A DNA stretch of 64,000 nt, from contig JAHCBA010000024.1 of the NCBI GenBank assembly GCA_019634625.1, positions 38,399 through 102,398 of the forward strand, given 5' to 3'. Of this stretch, positions 17,519-29,000 are shown one piece after another. The first letter of the stretch is position 1. Each line of letters begins with the position of its first letter. The position numbers and the translations under genes were made by a program. This stretch comes from Verrucomicrobiia bacterium (GTDB lineage: Bacteria; Verrucomicrobiota; Verrucomicrobiia; Limisphaerales; CAIMTB01). Below the pieces are notes generated by a model. The model was given only the letters and a program-made list of their open reading frames with translations, was not told the origin of the DNA and made no database searches.

Positions 17519-18564
17519 TCAGCGCTCCGACCGGTCGGCGGAGCGCACCAGGGTGTCCAGGTAGTCCACCACGATCCGTCCGCGCGCCGCCACGTTGTTC
17601 TGGGTCTGGCCCTTGAAGGTGCTCATCCGGAGGTGGACGGCGAAGAGGGGATCCCCGTTGCGGTCGCGCAGGGGGAAGACGGCGGCGGCATGGGAGGAGG
17701 CGGTGCCCACGGCGATCTGACCGGCCTCGATGGCCTGGATTTCCGAATCCGTGGCGGGTCGTTGCAGGAGGTCCGGGTCGGAGGCGGCGACGGGGGCGAC
17801 GGTCCCATCCTGGCGGGCGTACACGACGATGCCGAGGAGGCGCGGGTAGCGTTGCATGGCGCCCTCGACCAGGCGGCGGGGGAGGGTGCGGACGATGTCG
17901 TATTCGATGCGGAGGCTGGAGAAGTGACTGACTGAGTCGGACTTGGTCCAGAGGGCGAGTCGTCCCTGACTAAAACTGGAGTCATTGAGGAGGGGAATGA
18001 CTTCCTCGCCATTGAAGAGACACTGGATGGTGTTGCCGCGGCAGCGGACCTCGAGGGTGTGCCAGGCGCCCGCGGGAATGCGGACCTCGGGTCCGATGGG
18101 GTCGCTGCGGACGCCGTCGACCACCTTGTAGAAGCGGAGGGTGTTGCCGAGGGAACTGGCCCGGAGGATGTAGAAGTTGTTTTCGTCCTGGAGCCGGAAG
18201 GCGAGCCCGGCCATCCGGGCGACGCGGCCGCTCACGGTGCGGAAGCGGAGGGTGGCGGTGAAGTCGGCGAAGACATCGGGCTCATAGATGAGGAGGGGGA
18301 ACCGTTCGTCGGTGGGGTCTTCGGAGAGCTGGGCCAGGACGGTCTGGTGGGAGACTTCGGGCGGGCCGTCGCCGAGGGCGGGGAAGCCGCTGGGGACCTC
18401 GGTACGGATGAGGCGCCAGTCGGGAGGCGAACCGGAGCCGTTGAGGGCGGCGCGGAAATCGGTGAGGGGCGCACCCGGGGTCATCCGGGAAAAGTCGAGT
18501 GTCCGTTCCGCCGCCGGGGCGGGGAACAGGGCGAGGGCGAGGGCGAGGGCGGCGAGGCAACGGA

Positions 18565-18568
<4 letters not shown>
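17519..18568 (-). CDS. Secreted LamG/DUF1080-like domain protein
   Basis: The 349-residue product has a signal peptide (VIRCLAALALALALFPAPAAE). A concanavalin-like domain follows at about residues 22-215: DVFADFTATLRFRTVSGRVARMAGLAFRLQDENNFYILRAS, then WHTLEVRCRGNTIQCLFNGEEV and GRLALWTKSDSVSHFSSLRI, all typical of DUF1080/3-keto-disaccharide hydrolase-type sheets. The last 110 residues form a separate domain resembling a PAS/cache sensor fold (VVYARQDGTVAPV then AAVFPLRDRNGDPLFAVHL); this part is a guess. Its GTG start overlaps the stop of the upstream DUF1501 gene by 4 bp, indicating translational coupling. Confidence 0.75.
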
Positions 18569-20003
<1,435 letters not shown>

Positions 20004-20007
<4 letters not shown>

Positions 20008-20891
20008 GGGCGGGGGAGTTTGCGGCGGTACTCGGTCGGGGACTGGCCGACGAGGCGGCGGAAGACGCGGTTGAAGTGGGTGAGGGATTGGAAGCCGACC
20101 TCGTAGGCGATTTCGCTGATGCGGAGGTTGGGGTTGAGGAGGAGGTTCTTGGCCTTCTCGACGCGGACGCGGGCGAGGTACTCGGTGAAGTGAAGGCCCG
20201 AGGCCTTTTTGAACATTTTGCAGAAGTAGAAGGTGCTGCAGTTGACGGCGCGGGCGACGTCGCCGAGGGAGACGTCCTCGGCCTGGTGTTCGTCAATAAA
20301 GCGGCGGGCCCGGACGATCATCTGGGGCTCGGCGTGGTCGCGCTGCACGACGAGTTGATTGCTCACCATGGAAAGGTGCTCGGCGAAGATGGCGAGCAGG
20401 CGGACCATGGATTCGTACTGGCGGGGCGCGATGACGCGGGTGTGGAAATAGGCTTCCTCGGCCTGGTTGAGATCGACTTTGAGGCCCCAGGCGACCAGTT
20501 GCCGGGCGGTCCGGGCGAACTGGCTGCGGGACGGGGTGTGAGGGAAGACCTGGCCGGTCTGGAGGTAGCCGACGATTTCGGTCCCGAGTTGCACAGGGAC
20601 GGCGGTGTCACAGAGGCCGGCGAAGCAGCGGAGGGTCACGGGCTGGCCGGAGGCGCTCTGGCGGACCTGTTCCTGGACTTCGAGGCAGGCGGCGCAACTG
20701 CGGCTGCTTTCGGCCATCAGTGCGCAGAAGGGGCTTTCCCGGGGATGCCCGCGCTGCGCCAGTTGCCAGGCCTCGACCGGCTGGAAGGACAGCGGCAGGC
20801 CGGTCGTTTCCACGAAGGCTTTGGCGTAGTCCTGGTAGATCTGCGACTGGCTCAGGCGCTGCACCAGGCCCTTGCTGGCATCGGGCTCCAT
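20004..20891 (-). CDS. AraC-family regulator with PocR-type ligand-binding domain
   Basis: The 295-residue protein has an N-terminal PocR-like domain at about residues 15-165: DYAKAFVETTGLPLSFQP, ESPFCALMAESSRSCAACLEVQ and RCFAGLCDTAVPVQLGTEIVGYLQTGQVF, with the cysteine cluster C-x-x-C and C-x-G-L-C. A C-terminal AraC DNA-binding domain with two helix-turn-helices follows (VSLGDVARAVNCSTFYFCKMFKK and RISEIAYEVGFQSLTHFNRVFRR). PocR domains bind small molecules such as hydrocarbon derivatives. It starts the coupled operon with the DUF1501 and LamG-like genes and probably controls it. ATG 20891 is chosen; an upstream in-frame start would add 14 residues. Confidence 0.88.
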
Positions 20892-21109
20892 TGAACGAAG
20901 GCCGAAGCTGTCCCAACGGGTCCCCGGCCGCAACCCTCAATCCGCAAGATACGACGCGATTCAGCCAAGTTTGGTGGGGTGCGGTCCGCCGGTCTGGGCC
21001 CTTATCCAGAGGAATGTCCGCTTCGTCGGCCACGCCTCTGGTGTCGGTGCCCGTCTCCCGGGCGCAGCCCGCCTGCGGATTGAGGGGCACAGGGGGGGGG
21101 CGGGAGGAC

Positions 21110-21955
21110 ATGGCGCTGGGGTGTCCGCGCTATTACTTCGCCGGGTCGGCACATGTCTATGCGGTGATCTCCTCGCGGGCGCGCGGCCTTTCGGTGGGGT
21201 TGAACCTCAACCTCGACAGGCACTGCAATTTCGACTGCTGCTACTGCGAAGTGGAACGGGACGCGGCGTCGAGGGGGGCGGGCCCGACACCGGTGGATGC
21301 CCGGAAGCTGGCACGGGAGCTGGCCGGGGCCCTGACCCGGGTGGAGGCGGGGATGCTGCGGCTGCATCCGGACCTGACGGGGCTGCCGGAGGAGATGCTC
21401 CGTCTGGCCCATGTGGCGATCAGCGGGGACGGTGAACCGACGTTGTGCCCGAATTTCGGGGAGGCGGTGGAAGGGGTGGTCCACCTGCGGGCGGCCGGTC
21501 TGGCGCCGTACTTCAAACTGGTTCTGATCACCAACGCCAGCGCGCTGGATCGGCCGTCGGTGCGGGCCGGTTTGCGGTTGTTCACGCGGGCCGACGAGAT
21601 CTGGGCGAAGCTGGATGCGGGGACCCAGGGGTTCATGGACCGGATCAACCGGCCCGCGGTGCCGATCGAGAAGGTGCTGGAAGGGATACTCGAGGTGGGC
21701 CGGCAGCGGCCGGTGGTGATCCAGAGCATGTTCGTGGAATTGGATGGATTGGGGCCCGACCCCGCGGAGCTCGCGGCCTATGCCCGACGGTTGGTGGCGC
21801 TGCGGGAGGCGGGAGCCCGCATCTCCCTGGTTCAGGTCTATTCGGCCACCCGTTCGCTGCATTCGCCGCGCTGCCGGCATTTATCGTTGCGGGCGCTTTC
21901 GGAGATTGCGGGCCGCGTGCACCAGCTGACCGGGCTGCCGGTGGAGGTGTTCTGA
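21110..21955 (+). CDS. Radical SAM protein
   Basis: The 281-residue product starts MALGCPRYYFAGSAHVYAVIS after a strong GGGAGGA ribosome-binding site, which fixes the ATG at 21110. The S-adenosylmethionine/4Fe-4S motif is NLNLDRHCNFDCCYCEVE near residues 33-50 (C-x3-C-x2-C). The GDGEPTLCPNF segment follows, and the TIM-barrel continues with LVLITNASALDRP, EIWAKLDAGTQGF and VVIQSMFVELDG. The sequence resembles wyosine/DUF-type radical SAM enzymes with a GEPT-like SAM-binding loop. The substrate is unknown. It is divergent from the AraC regulator and convergent with the tauE gene. Confidence 0.85.
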   Translation: MALGCPRYYFAGSAHVYAVISSRARGLSVGLNLNLDRHCNFDCCYCEVERDAASRGAGPTPVDARKLARELAGALTRVEAGMLRLHPDLTGLPEEMLRLAHVAISGDGEPTLCPNFGEAVEGVVHLRAAGLAPYFKLVLITNASALDRPSVRAGLRLFTRADEIWAKLDAGTQGFMDRINRPAVPIEKVLEGILEVGRQRPVVIQSMFVELDGLGPDPAELAAYARRLVALREAGARISLVQVYSATRSLHSPRCRHLSLRALSEIAGRVHQLTGLPVEVF

Positions 21956-21972
21956 AGGAGCGCGGCGCTGCC

Positions 21973-22332
21973 TCAACGGGCCACGATCGTCAGCCGGACG
22001 CCCACGGCGATGAGGAAGACGCCGAAGAGGCGCTGGAGTTCCGGGGACGACAGCTTGGTGGTGAGCCACGGTCCGATTAGGCCCCCGGCGACGGCGGCCG
22101 GGGCGAGCCAGGCGGCCATTTGCCAGTCCACCTGGCGCAGGTGGTGGTGTTTGAAGACGCCGACGAGGGCGGTGGGAACGATGACGGCAAGGGAGGTGCC
22201 GACGGCGAGTTTCAGGTCGGCCTTGAGGAGGAGAGTCATGCCGGGGACCATGATGAGGCCGCCGCCGACGCCGAAGAGGCCGCTGGCGACGCCTCCCGCC
22301 AGGCCGATGAGGACGATCCAGAGGTAATGCAT
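21973..22332 (-). CDS. TauE/SafE-family membrane permease (short)
   Basis: This 119-residue protein has four hydrophobic segments and the family motifs GLAGGVASGLFGVGGGLIMVPGM and AVGTSLAVIVPTALVGVFKHHHLRQVDW near the N-terminus. Typical TauE/SafE proteins are about 250 residues with two such halves; this one is a single-half form, which is common for a subset of the family that works as a dimer. Proposed substrates include sulfite and organosulfonates. It ends a co-directional group with the UVR-motif and DHPS-like genes, but no functional link is evident. Confidence 0.82.
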   Translation of the reverse strand: MHYLWIVLIGLAGGVASGLFGVGGGLIMVPGMTLLLKADLKLAVGTSLAVIVPTALVGVFKHHHLRQVDWQMAAWLAPAAVAGGLIGPWLTTKLSSPELQRLFGVFLIAVGVRLTIVAR

Positions 22333-22392
22333 CCGGGTTTATCCGCGGACGGAGTGGAGGACCGCAATGGGATTTCCGCGTCCGGGAGGCGG

Positions 22393-23145
22393 CTATTCCT
22401 TGAGGCGTTTCAGGGCATCGCGGAGTTCGGCGGCCTTCTCGTAATCCTCGCGTGCGATGGCCTGATTGAGATCGATCTCGAGACGCTGACGGGGGGAGAC
22501 GGGCAGGTGCGGGCGCAGTTCCTGGAGCCAGGACTCGAGCATGCGGACTTCGACGGCCTGATCGGCGAGATCGGTTTGTTCGTGGTCGCGGAAAAGGCTG
22601 CGAATCGCCGCGACGCCCGCCTCGATGGCGCGGATGGCACCGTGGGGATCGTCGGCATCCAGGGCCAGGGCCCCCTGGGCACGGGTGCGCATCAGGAGCA
22701 CCTGCGGTTTGAAGACCGCGAGGGTGGCGGCCACCTCGGGCACTTCGGAGTACTCCTCGAGGAGGCGGAAGACCTCCAGGTTGCGGTCGGTGTCGCGCAG
22801 GACGCCGGCGTGGTCACCCAATTGAAAGAGGCAGATGTAGCGGTGGTAGTACTGGATGGCCTCCTGCTGCAGGCGCTGGCAATCCTCGGCCTTGAGGGCG
22901 AATCCATCGTCGTCCCCCTGACTGGCGATGTGTTCGCCGAGGCGGGACTGGTAGAACTGGAGCCAGGATTCGTGGCCCATGGGGCGGCGCCCGTCGGGGC
23001 GTCCCTCGGCCTCCATCTGGAGGACGCCAAGATCGACGCGGAGCTGGATCTTGTGGGCGCCATCGCGCCCCTTGAAACGGCGGACGCGAAGCTCCCCGGG
23101 CTGGTAGTCCCACTTCCGGAGGAAATTCGTCAGGTCATGACGCAT
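22393..23145 (-). CDS. UVR-motif helical protein of unknown function
   Basis: A 250-residue protein with an N-terminal region (MRHDLTNFLRKWDYQPGEL, RRFKGRDGAHKIQLRVDLGVLQME), a long helical middle (RLQQEAIQYYHRYICLFQLGDHAGVLRDTDRNLEVF) and a C-terminal UVR domain (INQAIAREDYEKAAELRDALKRL-like segment). UVR domains mediate UvrB-UvrC contacts and occur in McsA and ClpC partners, but the rest is not a nucleotide-excision protein. The middle resembles TPR-like helices. ATG 23145 is chosen; a TTG at 23178 is possible. It lies 42 bp after the DHPS-like gene in the same direction. Confidence 0.72.
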   Translation of the reverse strand: MRHDLTNFLRKWDYQPGELRVRRFKGRDGAHKIQLRVDLGVLQMEAEGRPDGRRPMGHESWLQFYQSRLGEHIASQGDDDGFALKAEDCQRLQQEAIQYYHRYICLFQLGDHAGVLRDTDRNLEVFRLLEEYSEVPEVAATLAVFKPQVLLMRTRAQGALALDADDPHGAIRAIEAGVAAIRSLFRDHEQTDLADQAVEVRMLESWLQELRPHLPVSPRQRLEIDLNQAIAREDYEKAAELRDALKRLKE

Positions 23146-23187
23146 TTGGGAAGGCAGTTTGCGGGTGTGGCCCGGCAAGTCAACGGG

Positions 23188-24075
23188 TCAAAACGCCGCC
23201 AGGGTTTCGAGGACGGCCCGGACTCTCGGCAGTTCGTGGGTGCGGAACAGATCGGTCCGTCCGAGCGCAGCCAGGACCGCGAAGAAGGGCTCGGCCGTTC
23301 GGACCTCGTCCCCGAAGGACTCGAAGGCGTGGGGCAAGGCGTGGCACACCGGCCAGCCAAGGCGCCGCAGCCGGAAAGTGTGGAGGAATACCGCCATCTG
23401 GTGGCGCACCCGGTCCGTGCCGTCCGTCAGATTGCGGTAGTAGAATCCGAGCCCGGGATCGATGAGGAGGCGTCGCACGCCGCAGCGGGTGGCACGGTCG
23501 ATCTGGCGGGCGAAGAAGTCGTGGAGGAGGGGGACGGGATCGGAGCGAAGATCCAAGGCGCCGACCTCGCGGACGTTTTCGCCCTGGACGTAGCACAGGA
23601 TGACCCCGGCATCGAAGGCGGCGGCGAGGCGGAAAATGGATTCGGTGGGATCGGTGCCGGTCAGGTTGAGCACGCTTGCTCCTGCCTCGAGGCAGGCTTG
23701 GGCGACTTCGGGATGATAGGTCTCGGCAGAGACGAGGATCCCTCGCTCATGAAGTCCGCGGATGACGGGCACCAGGCGATCGGTCTGGCGCGCCACGGTC
23801 ACCCGGTCGGCGTGGGGCAGGGTCGATTCAGCACCGACATCGACGAGATCGGCGCCCTGGGCGGCGAGAATGGTGCCGCGTCGGAGGGCGGCCCGGGGGT
23901 CCAGGACGACGCTCTCGCGGTACCAGGAGTCGGGGGACAGATTGATTACGCCCATCAGTGCCGGCCGGGTGTTCCATGCGAAGTGGCGGCCGCCGAGATC
24001 GAACTCCTCGACCCGGACGGCTAGATCCGAGGCATGGCAGGCGGCCAGTTCCGCAAGGTGCTCGAGTCGCAGCAT
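23188..24075 (-). CDS. Dihydropteroate synthase-like pterin-binding protein, divergent
   Basis: The 295-residue TIM-barrel protein aligns along its length with dihydropteroate synthase: PALMGVINLSPDSWY matches the MGILNVTPDSF strand, GADLVDVGAEST the DIGGESTRPG strand, and RRLLIDPGLGFYYRN the LLLDPGFGFGKN strand. Other catalytic landmarks are altered: SVDT reads SAET, INDI reads LNLTG, the arginine after EST is leucine, and the SRKS loop is not found. It is therefore probably a DHPS-superfamily paralogue, perhaps binding another pterin or corrinoid-type methyl donor, and not a standard FolP. ATG 24075 is used because similarity begins there. Confidence 0.7.
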   Translation of the reverse strand: MLRLEHLAELAACHASDLAVRVEEFDLGGRHFAWNTRPALMGVINLSPDSWYRESVVLDPRAALRRGTILAAQGADLVDVGAESTLPHADRVTVARQTDRLVPVIRGLHERGILVSAETYHPEVAQACLEAGASVLNLTGTDPTESIFRLAAAFDAGVILCYVQGENVREVGALDLRSDPVPLLHDFFARQIDRATRCGVRRLLIDPGLGFYYRNLTDGTDRVRHQMAVFLHTFRLRRLGWPVCHALPHAFESFGDEVRTAEPFFAVLAALGRTDLFRTHELPRVRAVLETLAAF

Positions 24076-24289
24076 GGCGCGAATCCTGCATGGACGGGGG
24101 ACAGGAGGGAAAGCGGACGATGCGAAAGCGGGTGCTTCGAGGGGGCAGGATCCCGGACCGGTCCAGATCGACGATTCGAAGCCAAGGGTGGGCGCCGCGT
24201 TGAAAACGCCTGACAAGCGATCGGCGCGGGGGCGCAAGTGCAACAGCACAGGGATGTCCGGATGACCAAGGAGCGGGGACAACATTCAC

Positions 24290-24440
24290 ATTAAAAAGCC
24301 GGGCAGTTTATCGTTGGGTTAGTTGTTGACGACAATATCAAGAAGCCTGCCATTTTGTTGTTAGTTATTGACTGATAGATTTCAGGATGCCTGCCGATTT
24401 ATTGTCAGGATGCCTGCCGATTTATTGAATTTGTTGACCC
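24290..24440. repeat. AT-rich direct repeats upstream of mqnD
   Basis: A 23 bp unit beginning TCAGGATGCCTGCCGATTTA occurs twice in perfect tandem (24382-24404 and 24405-24427), with a degenerate third copy at 24338-24360. Preceding each block are GTTAGTTGTTGAC (24318) and TTAGTTATTGACT (24361-24373). The motifs recur upstream of nfnA. The block could be a set of regulator-binding sites for mqnD or an old repeat. The rest of the 24076-24509 spacer shows no gene. Confidence 0.6.
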
Positions 24441-24509
24441 ACTTGCGTGGGGTCGGGGATTGGGATTGGCGGCTTGGCCGGTTGGGGGCGGGCGGCCTAG
24501 GGTGGGGGC

Positions 24510-25364
24510 ATGACGTCTGCGCGCGCGCTGACCCTGGGGCATTCACCGGATCCGGACGACGCCTTCATGTTCTATGCCCTTGCCCGGGAGAAGATCGACA
24601 CGGGGGGGATGCGGTTCGAACACGTGCTTCAGGACATTCAGACGTTGAACGAGCGGGCGACGCGGGGGGAACTGGACGTATCGGCGGTGAGCCTGCATGC
24701 GTACGCCCATGTGAGTGACCAATATGCGCTGCTGCCCAACGGCGCGAGCATGGGGGACGGCTACGGCCCGATGTTGGTGGCCCGGCGCGCGATGGATCGG
24801 GAGGCGATCCGGGGGGCGCGGATCGCGATACCGGGGCGCATGACGAGTGCCTTCCTGGCGCTGCAATTGTGGCTGGAGCGGGCCGGGGCGGAACTGGATC
24901 TGGTCGTGGTGCCGTTCGACCGGATTTTCGAGATGGTGCGGACGGGTGGGGCGGAGGTGGGATTGATCATCCACGAGGGGCAACTGACCTATCGGAACGA
25001 GGGGTTGGAGTGTTGTGCGGATCTGGGGGTGTGGTGGGGGGAGCGAAATGACGGGCTGCCGCTGCCCCTGGGCGGCAATGTGATTCACAAGCGGTTCGAC
25101 CCGGCCGTCCGCCGACAGGTGTCCCAGGTGCTGGCGGAGAGCATCCGATACGCCCTGGATCACCGGGCCGAGGCGGTCGAACATGCGCTCCAGTATGCGC
25201 GGGACATGGGGCGGGATCTGGCGGACCGTTTTGTGGGGATGTACGTGAACCACTGGACGCTGGATTACGGGGAAAAGGGGCGGGAGAGCATCCGACGGTT
25301 TCTTGGGAAGGGGTTTGAGCGGGGCCTCCTGCCCCACCGGCAGGAATTGGAATTCGTGACCTGA
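24510..25364 (+). CDS. mqnD: MqnD-type 1,4-dihydroxy-6-naphthoate synthase
   Basis: MqnD converts cyclic dehypoxanthine futalosine to 1,4-dihydroxy-6-naphthoate in the futalosine route to menaquinone. The 284-residue product fits the two-lobed periplasmic-binding-protein-like fold of MqnA/MqnD: LGHSPDPDDAFMFYAL at the N-terminus, ELDVSAVSLHAYAHV, GDGYGPMLVARRAM, RIAIPGRMTSAFLALQLWL, VGLIIHEGQLTY and LPLGGNVIHKR. It has no signal peptide. Some relatives are annotated only as solute-binding-like, so enzymatic identity depends on mqnA/mqnC being present elsewhere. A pabA/trpG gene follows after 78 bp; both pathways draw on chorismate. Confidence 0.8.
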   Translation: MTSARALTLGHSPDPDDAFMFYALAREKIDTGGMRFEHVLQDIQTLNERATRGELDVSAVSLHAYAHVSDQYALLPNGASMGDGYGPMLVARRAMDREAIRGARIAIPGRMTSAFLALQLWLERAGAELDLVVVPFDRIFEMVRTGGAEVGLIIHEGQLTYRNEGLECCADLGVWWGERNDGLPLPLGGNVIHKRFDPAVRRQVSQVLAESIRYALDHRAEAVEHALQYARDMGRDLADRFVGMYVNHWTLDYGEKGRESIRRFLGKGFERGLLPHRQELEFVT

Positions 25365-25442
25365 GAACATCCTGGGCACTTGGGCACGGTTCCCCGAGTT
25401 TCCCCTTTCCTGTCCCGGCGCCTCGCCCAACATCCGGCGCAC

Positions 25443-26021
<579 letters not shown>

Positions 26022-26072
26022 ATTGACCTGGACGGGCCTTTCCGGGACCAAGGGGCCGAACCCACTGATCGA

Positions 26073-29000
26073 ATGATGAAGGGCATGAACTGGCTGCGGG
26101 GCCTGGTCCTGGCGTGCTGGACCGCTGGAGTGTTCACCGGGCTGCCATCCGCCGAGGGACGGGTGCTGGACGATTTCAACAGCGGGAAGTCCGGCTGGGA
26201 GGATTTCTCGTTCAATGCGGCGCTGCCGTTGCCGCAGGTGGAGGACGGCCGGTTCAAGTTCACCCTGCCGCCGGCGGGCCAGGCGATCTTCATTGCCAGC
26301 ACCAAGACCACGGAGACCTTCGAGCTGAAGGAGGGGCGAAGCATCGAGTTTCGGGTGGATCTGGTGGAGGGGGGAGGCAAGGACTCCTTCGCCGTGCTGG
26401 CGTTTATTCCGACCTCGACCGGGGCGTCCACCCTGGCGGGGTACGGCATGGCCAAGTCCACCACGGACATCCTGATCACCAAGGGTATCGGGAAGTACTT
26501 CTATAATGAGAACCCGCCCGAGCCGGTGAAGAACGAGAACGTGGCGTTGTCGCTTACCATGACGGCGCTGGGCGGCAACGTGATCCTGACGGCCCGGGTG
26601 CTCGACCTGGACAACCAGGAGGCGGTGTTGTTCGAGAAGACCGTGGTGGACACGCCGGCGGCGGATGTCATGGCCAACGGCACGGACGAACCGGCGGCGC
26701 CGTATCTGACCGAGGGCCGGTTCGTGCTGTACCTGTATCAGGATTTCGATGCCAACGCGCCGGAGAACCCGTACCAGGTGACCTACGACAATGCGGAAGT
26801 CTTCGTGACCGACCGGGCGTTGCTGGACGACTTCAACAGCGGCAAGGAGGGATGGGAGGATTTCTCGTTCAACGCGGCTTTGCCCCGTCCGGCGGTGGCG
26901 GACGGGTTGTTTCAGTTCCGGCTCCCGCCGGTGGGCCAGGCGATCTTCATTGCCAGCACCAAGACGACCCGCACCTTTGAGCTTCGGGAGGGCGAGCGCC
27001 TGACGTTCCAGGTGGATCTGGTGGAGGGAGGGGCCAAGGATTCGTTCGCGGTGCTCGGATTCATCCCGACCAGCACCGGCGCCTCGACCCTGGCGGGGTA
27101 TGGTCTGGCGAAGTCCACCACCGACATCCTCATCACCAAGGGCATCGGGAAATACTTCTACAACGAGGACCCGCCGGAACCGATCCGGAACGAGAACGTC
27201 ATTCTCTCGCTCGAGATGACCGTGCGTGGCGGCAACGTGTATCTCCTCGCCCAGGTCCTGGACCGCGACGACCCGAGCGTCGTGTTGTTCGAGAAGCGGG
27301 TGGTGGACACGCCGGCGGCGGATGTCATGGCCAACGGCACGGACGACCCGGCCGCCCCCTACATCACCCAGGGCCATTTCGTCCTCTACCTTTACCAGGA
27401 CTTCGATGCGGGGGCGCCGGAGGATCCCTACCGGGTCGATTACGACAACGCCGTGGTGGCCTCGGCGCCGGCGGCGGCGAACGAACCGCCGGTCATTTCC
27501 GCGCTGCAGCCGAGCCCGGCCTCGAACTTCCTGCCGGCCAGCACGACCCTGTCGTTCACGGCCAGCGACGATGCGCCCCTGGCGGACGGGGCGTTCTCCA
27601 TCGTGCTGAACGGAACCGAGTACACGGCGGCAAACGGGCTGGCGGTGGCTGGAACGGGGACGACGCGCACGGTGAGTCTGGCAGGGGTCCTCGAGGCGAA
27701 CGTGAACTATCAGGCCCTGGCCCGGGTGGTGGACGCCGAGGGGGTGAGCCGGGAGATCGCCTTCCAATTCGACACCTTCGCCTCCGGCAACCGGATCATC
27801 GAGGTCGAGGACTACAACTTTCAGGCGGGCGAATACATCAACGATCCGGTGCCGTATCCCGAGGACGGCGGGCCGGCGCCGGACACGTACAACAACCAGG
27901 AGGGCATCCGAGACGTGGACTACTCGGACACGCGGGCGGGCCCGAACTTCACCAACACGCGGTACCGCACCTTCGATCCGATCCGCATGGCGCGGACGCT
28001 GGACAAGCCGCGCGCGAAGTTCGTCGCCGCGGGCGGTCCGGATGCCGGGGTGTACGACTACGATGTCGGGGACATCGTGGCGGGCGAGTGGATGCAGTAC
28101 ACGCGAGACTTCGCTCCGGGGACGTACGAGGTGTACCTGCGGAAGCAGGTGGTGAACCTGGCCTTCGGGGAAAGCGTGCTCGAACGGGTGACCGGGGATC
28201 GGTCCGAACCCGACGCGCCGGCCCAGCTCCTCGGGACCTTCCTCGGGCAGCGCGGGGGATTCGACTATCAGAACGTGCCCCTGACCGACGGCACGGGCGC
28301 CAACCGGATCGTGCTGCGCCTGAGTGGCACCACGACGCTTCGATTGCGTCATGTCACCACCAGCACCAGCGACGCCTACCGGCAGCTCAACTACATGGTG
28401 TTCGTCCCCGTGCCCGATCCCGGCGTGCAGCGGGCGACTGTCAGCGCCACTCTCCCGGCGGCAGGGACCACGGTCGAAAGTGTACGGCCCTCCCTCCAGG
28501 CGACGCTGGCGAACCGTGACACGACGGTCAACGTGGGGACCGTCCGGCTCGAGGTGAATGGGGAGGCGGTGCCGGGGGCCGTGGTGGAGGCGACCGCCGA
28601 CGGCGCGGTGGTGCGGCACGATCTTGCCGCGCTGCCTCCTTCGGGCAGCCTGGTGACCGCCCGGGTGATCTTCCTGGACAGCGAAGGGGTCGAGGTCAGC
28701 ACCGAGTGGTCCTTCACCGTCACCTATCGTTCGCTGCCGTTGGCGGCCCGGGTCAACGCCAGCGGGACCGAGCGCGGATTCCGGGTCCGGGTGGTGCAGG
28801 CCCCGTTCGATCTGGGCCCGCTGGAGAACAGTCTGGACCGGGCTGAGAACCAGCTCGCACCCAACTCCTCCATCCCCCGGGAAGTGGACGTCCAGGACAC
28901 CGTGGACCGGATCAACTTCAACAAGGTGATCGGGGCCATGGCGGGCTTCTTCGAGGACGACCTTCCGGTTCCGGGCATCGACCCGGATGTCACCGGGAAC

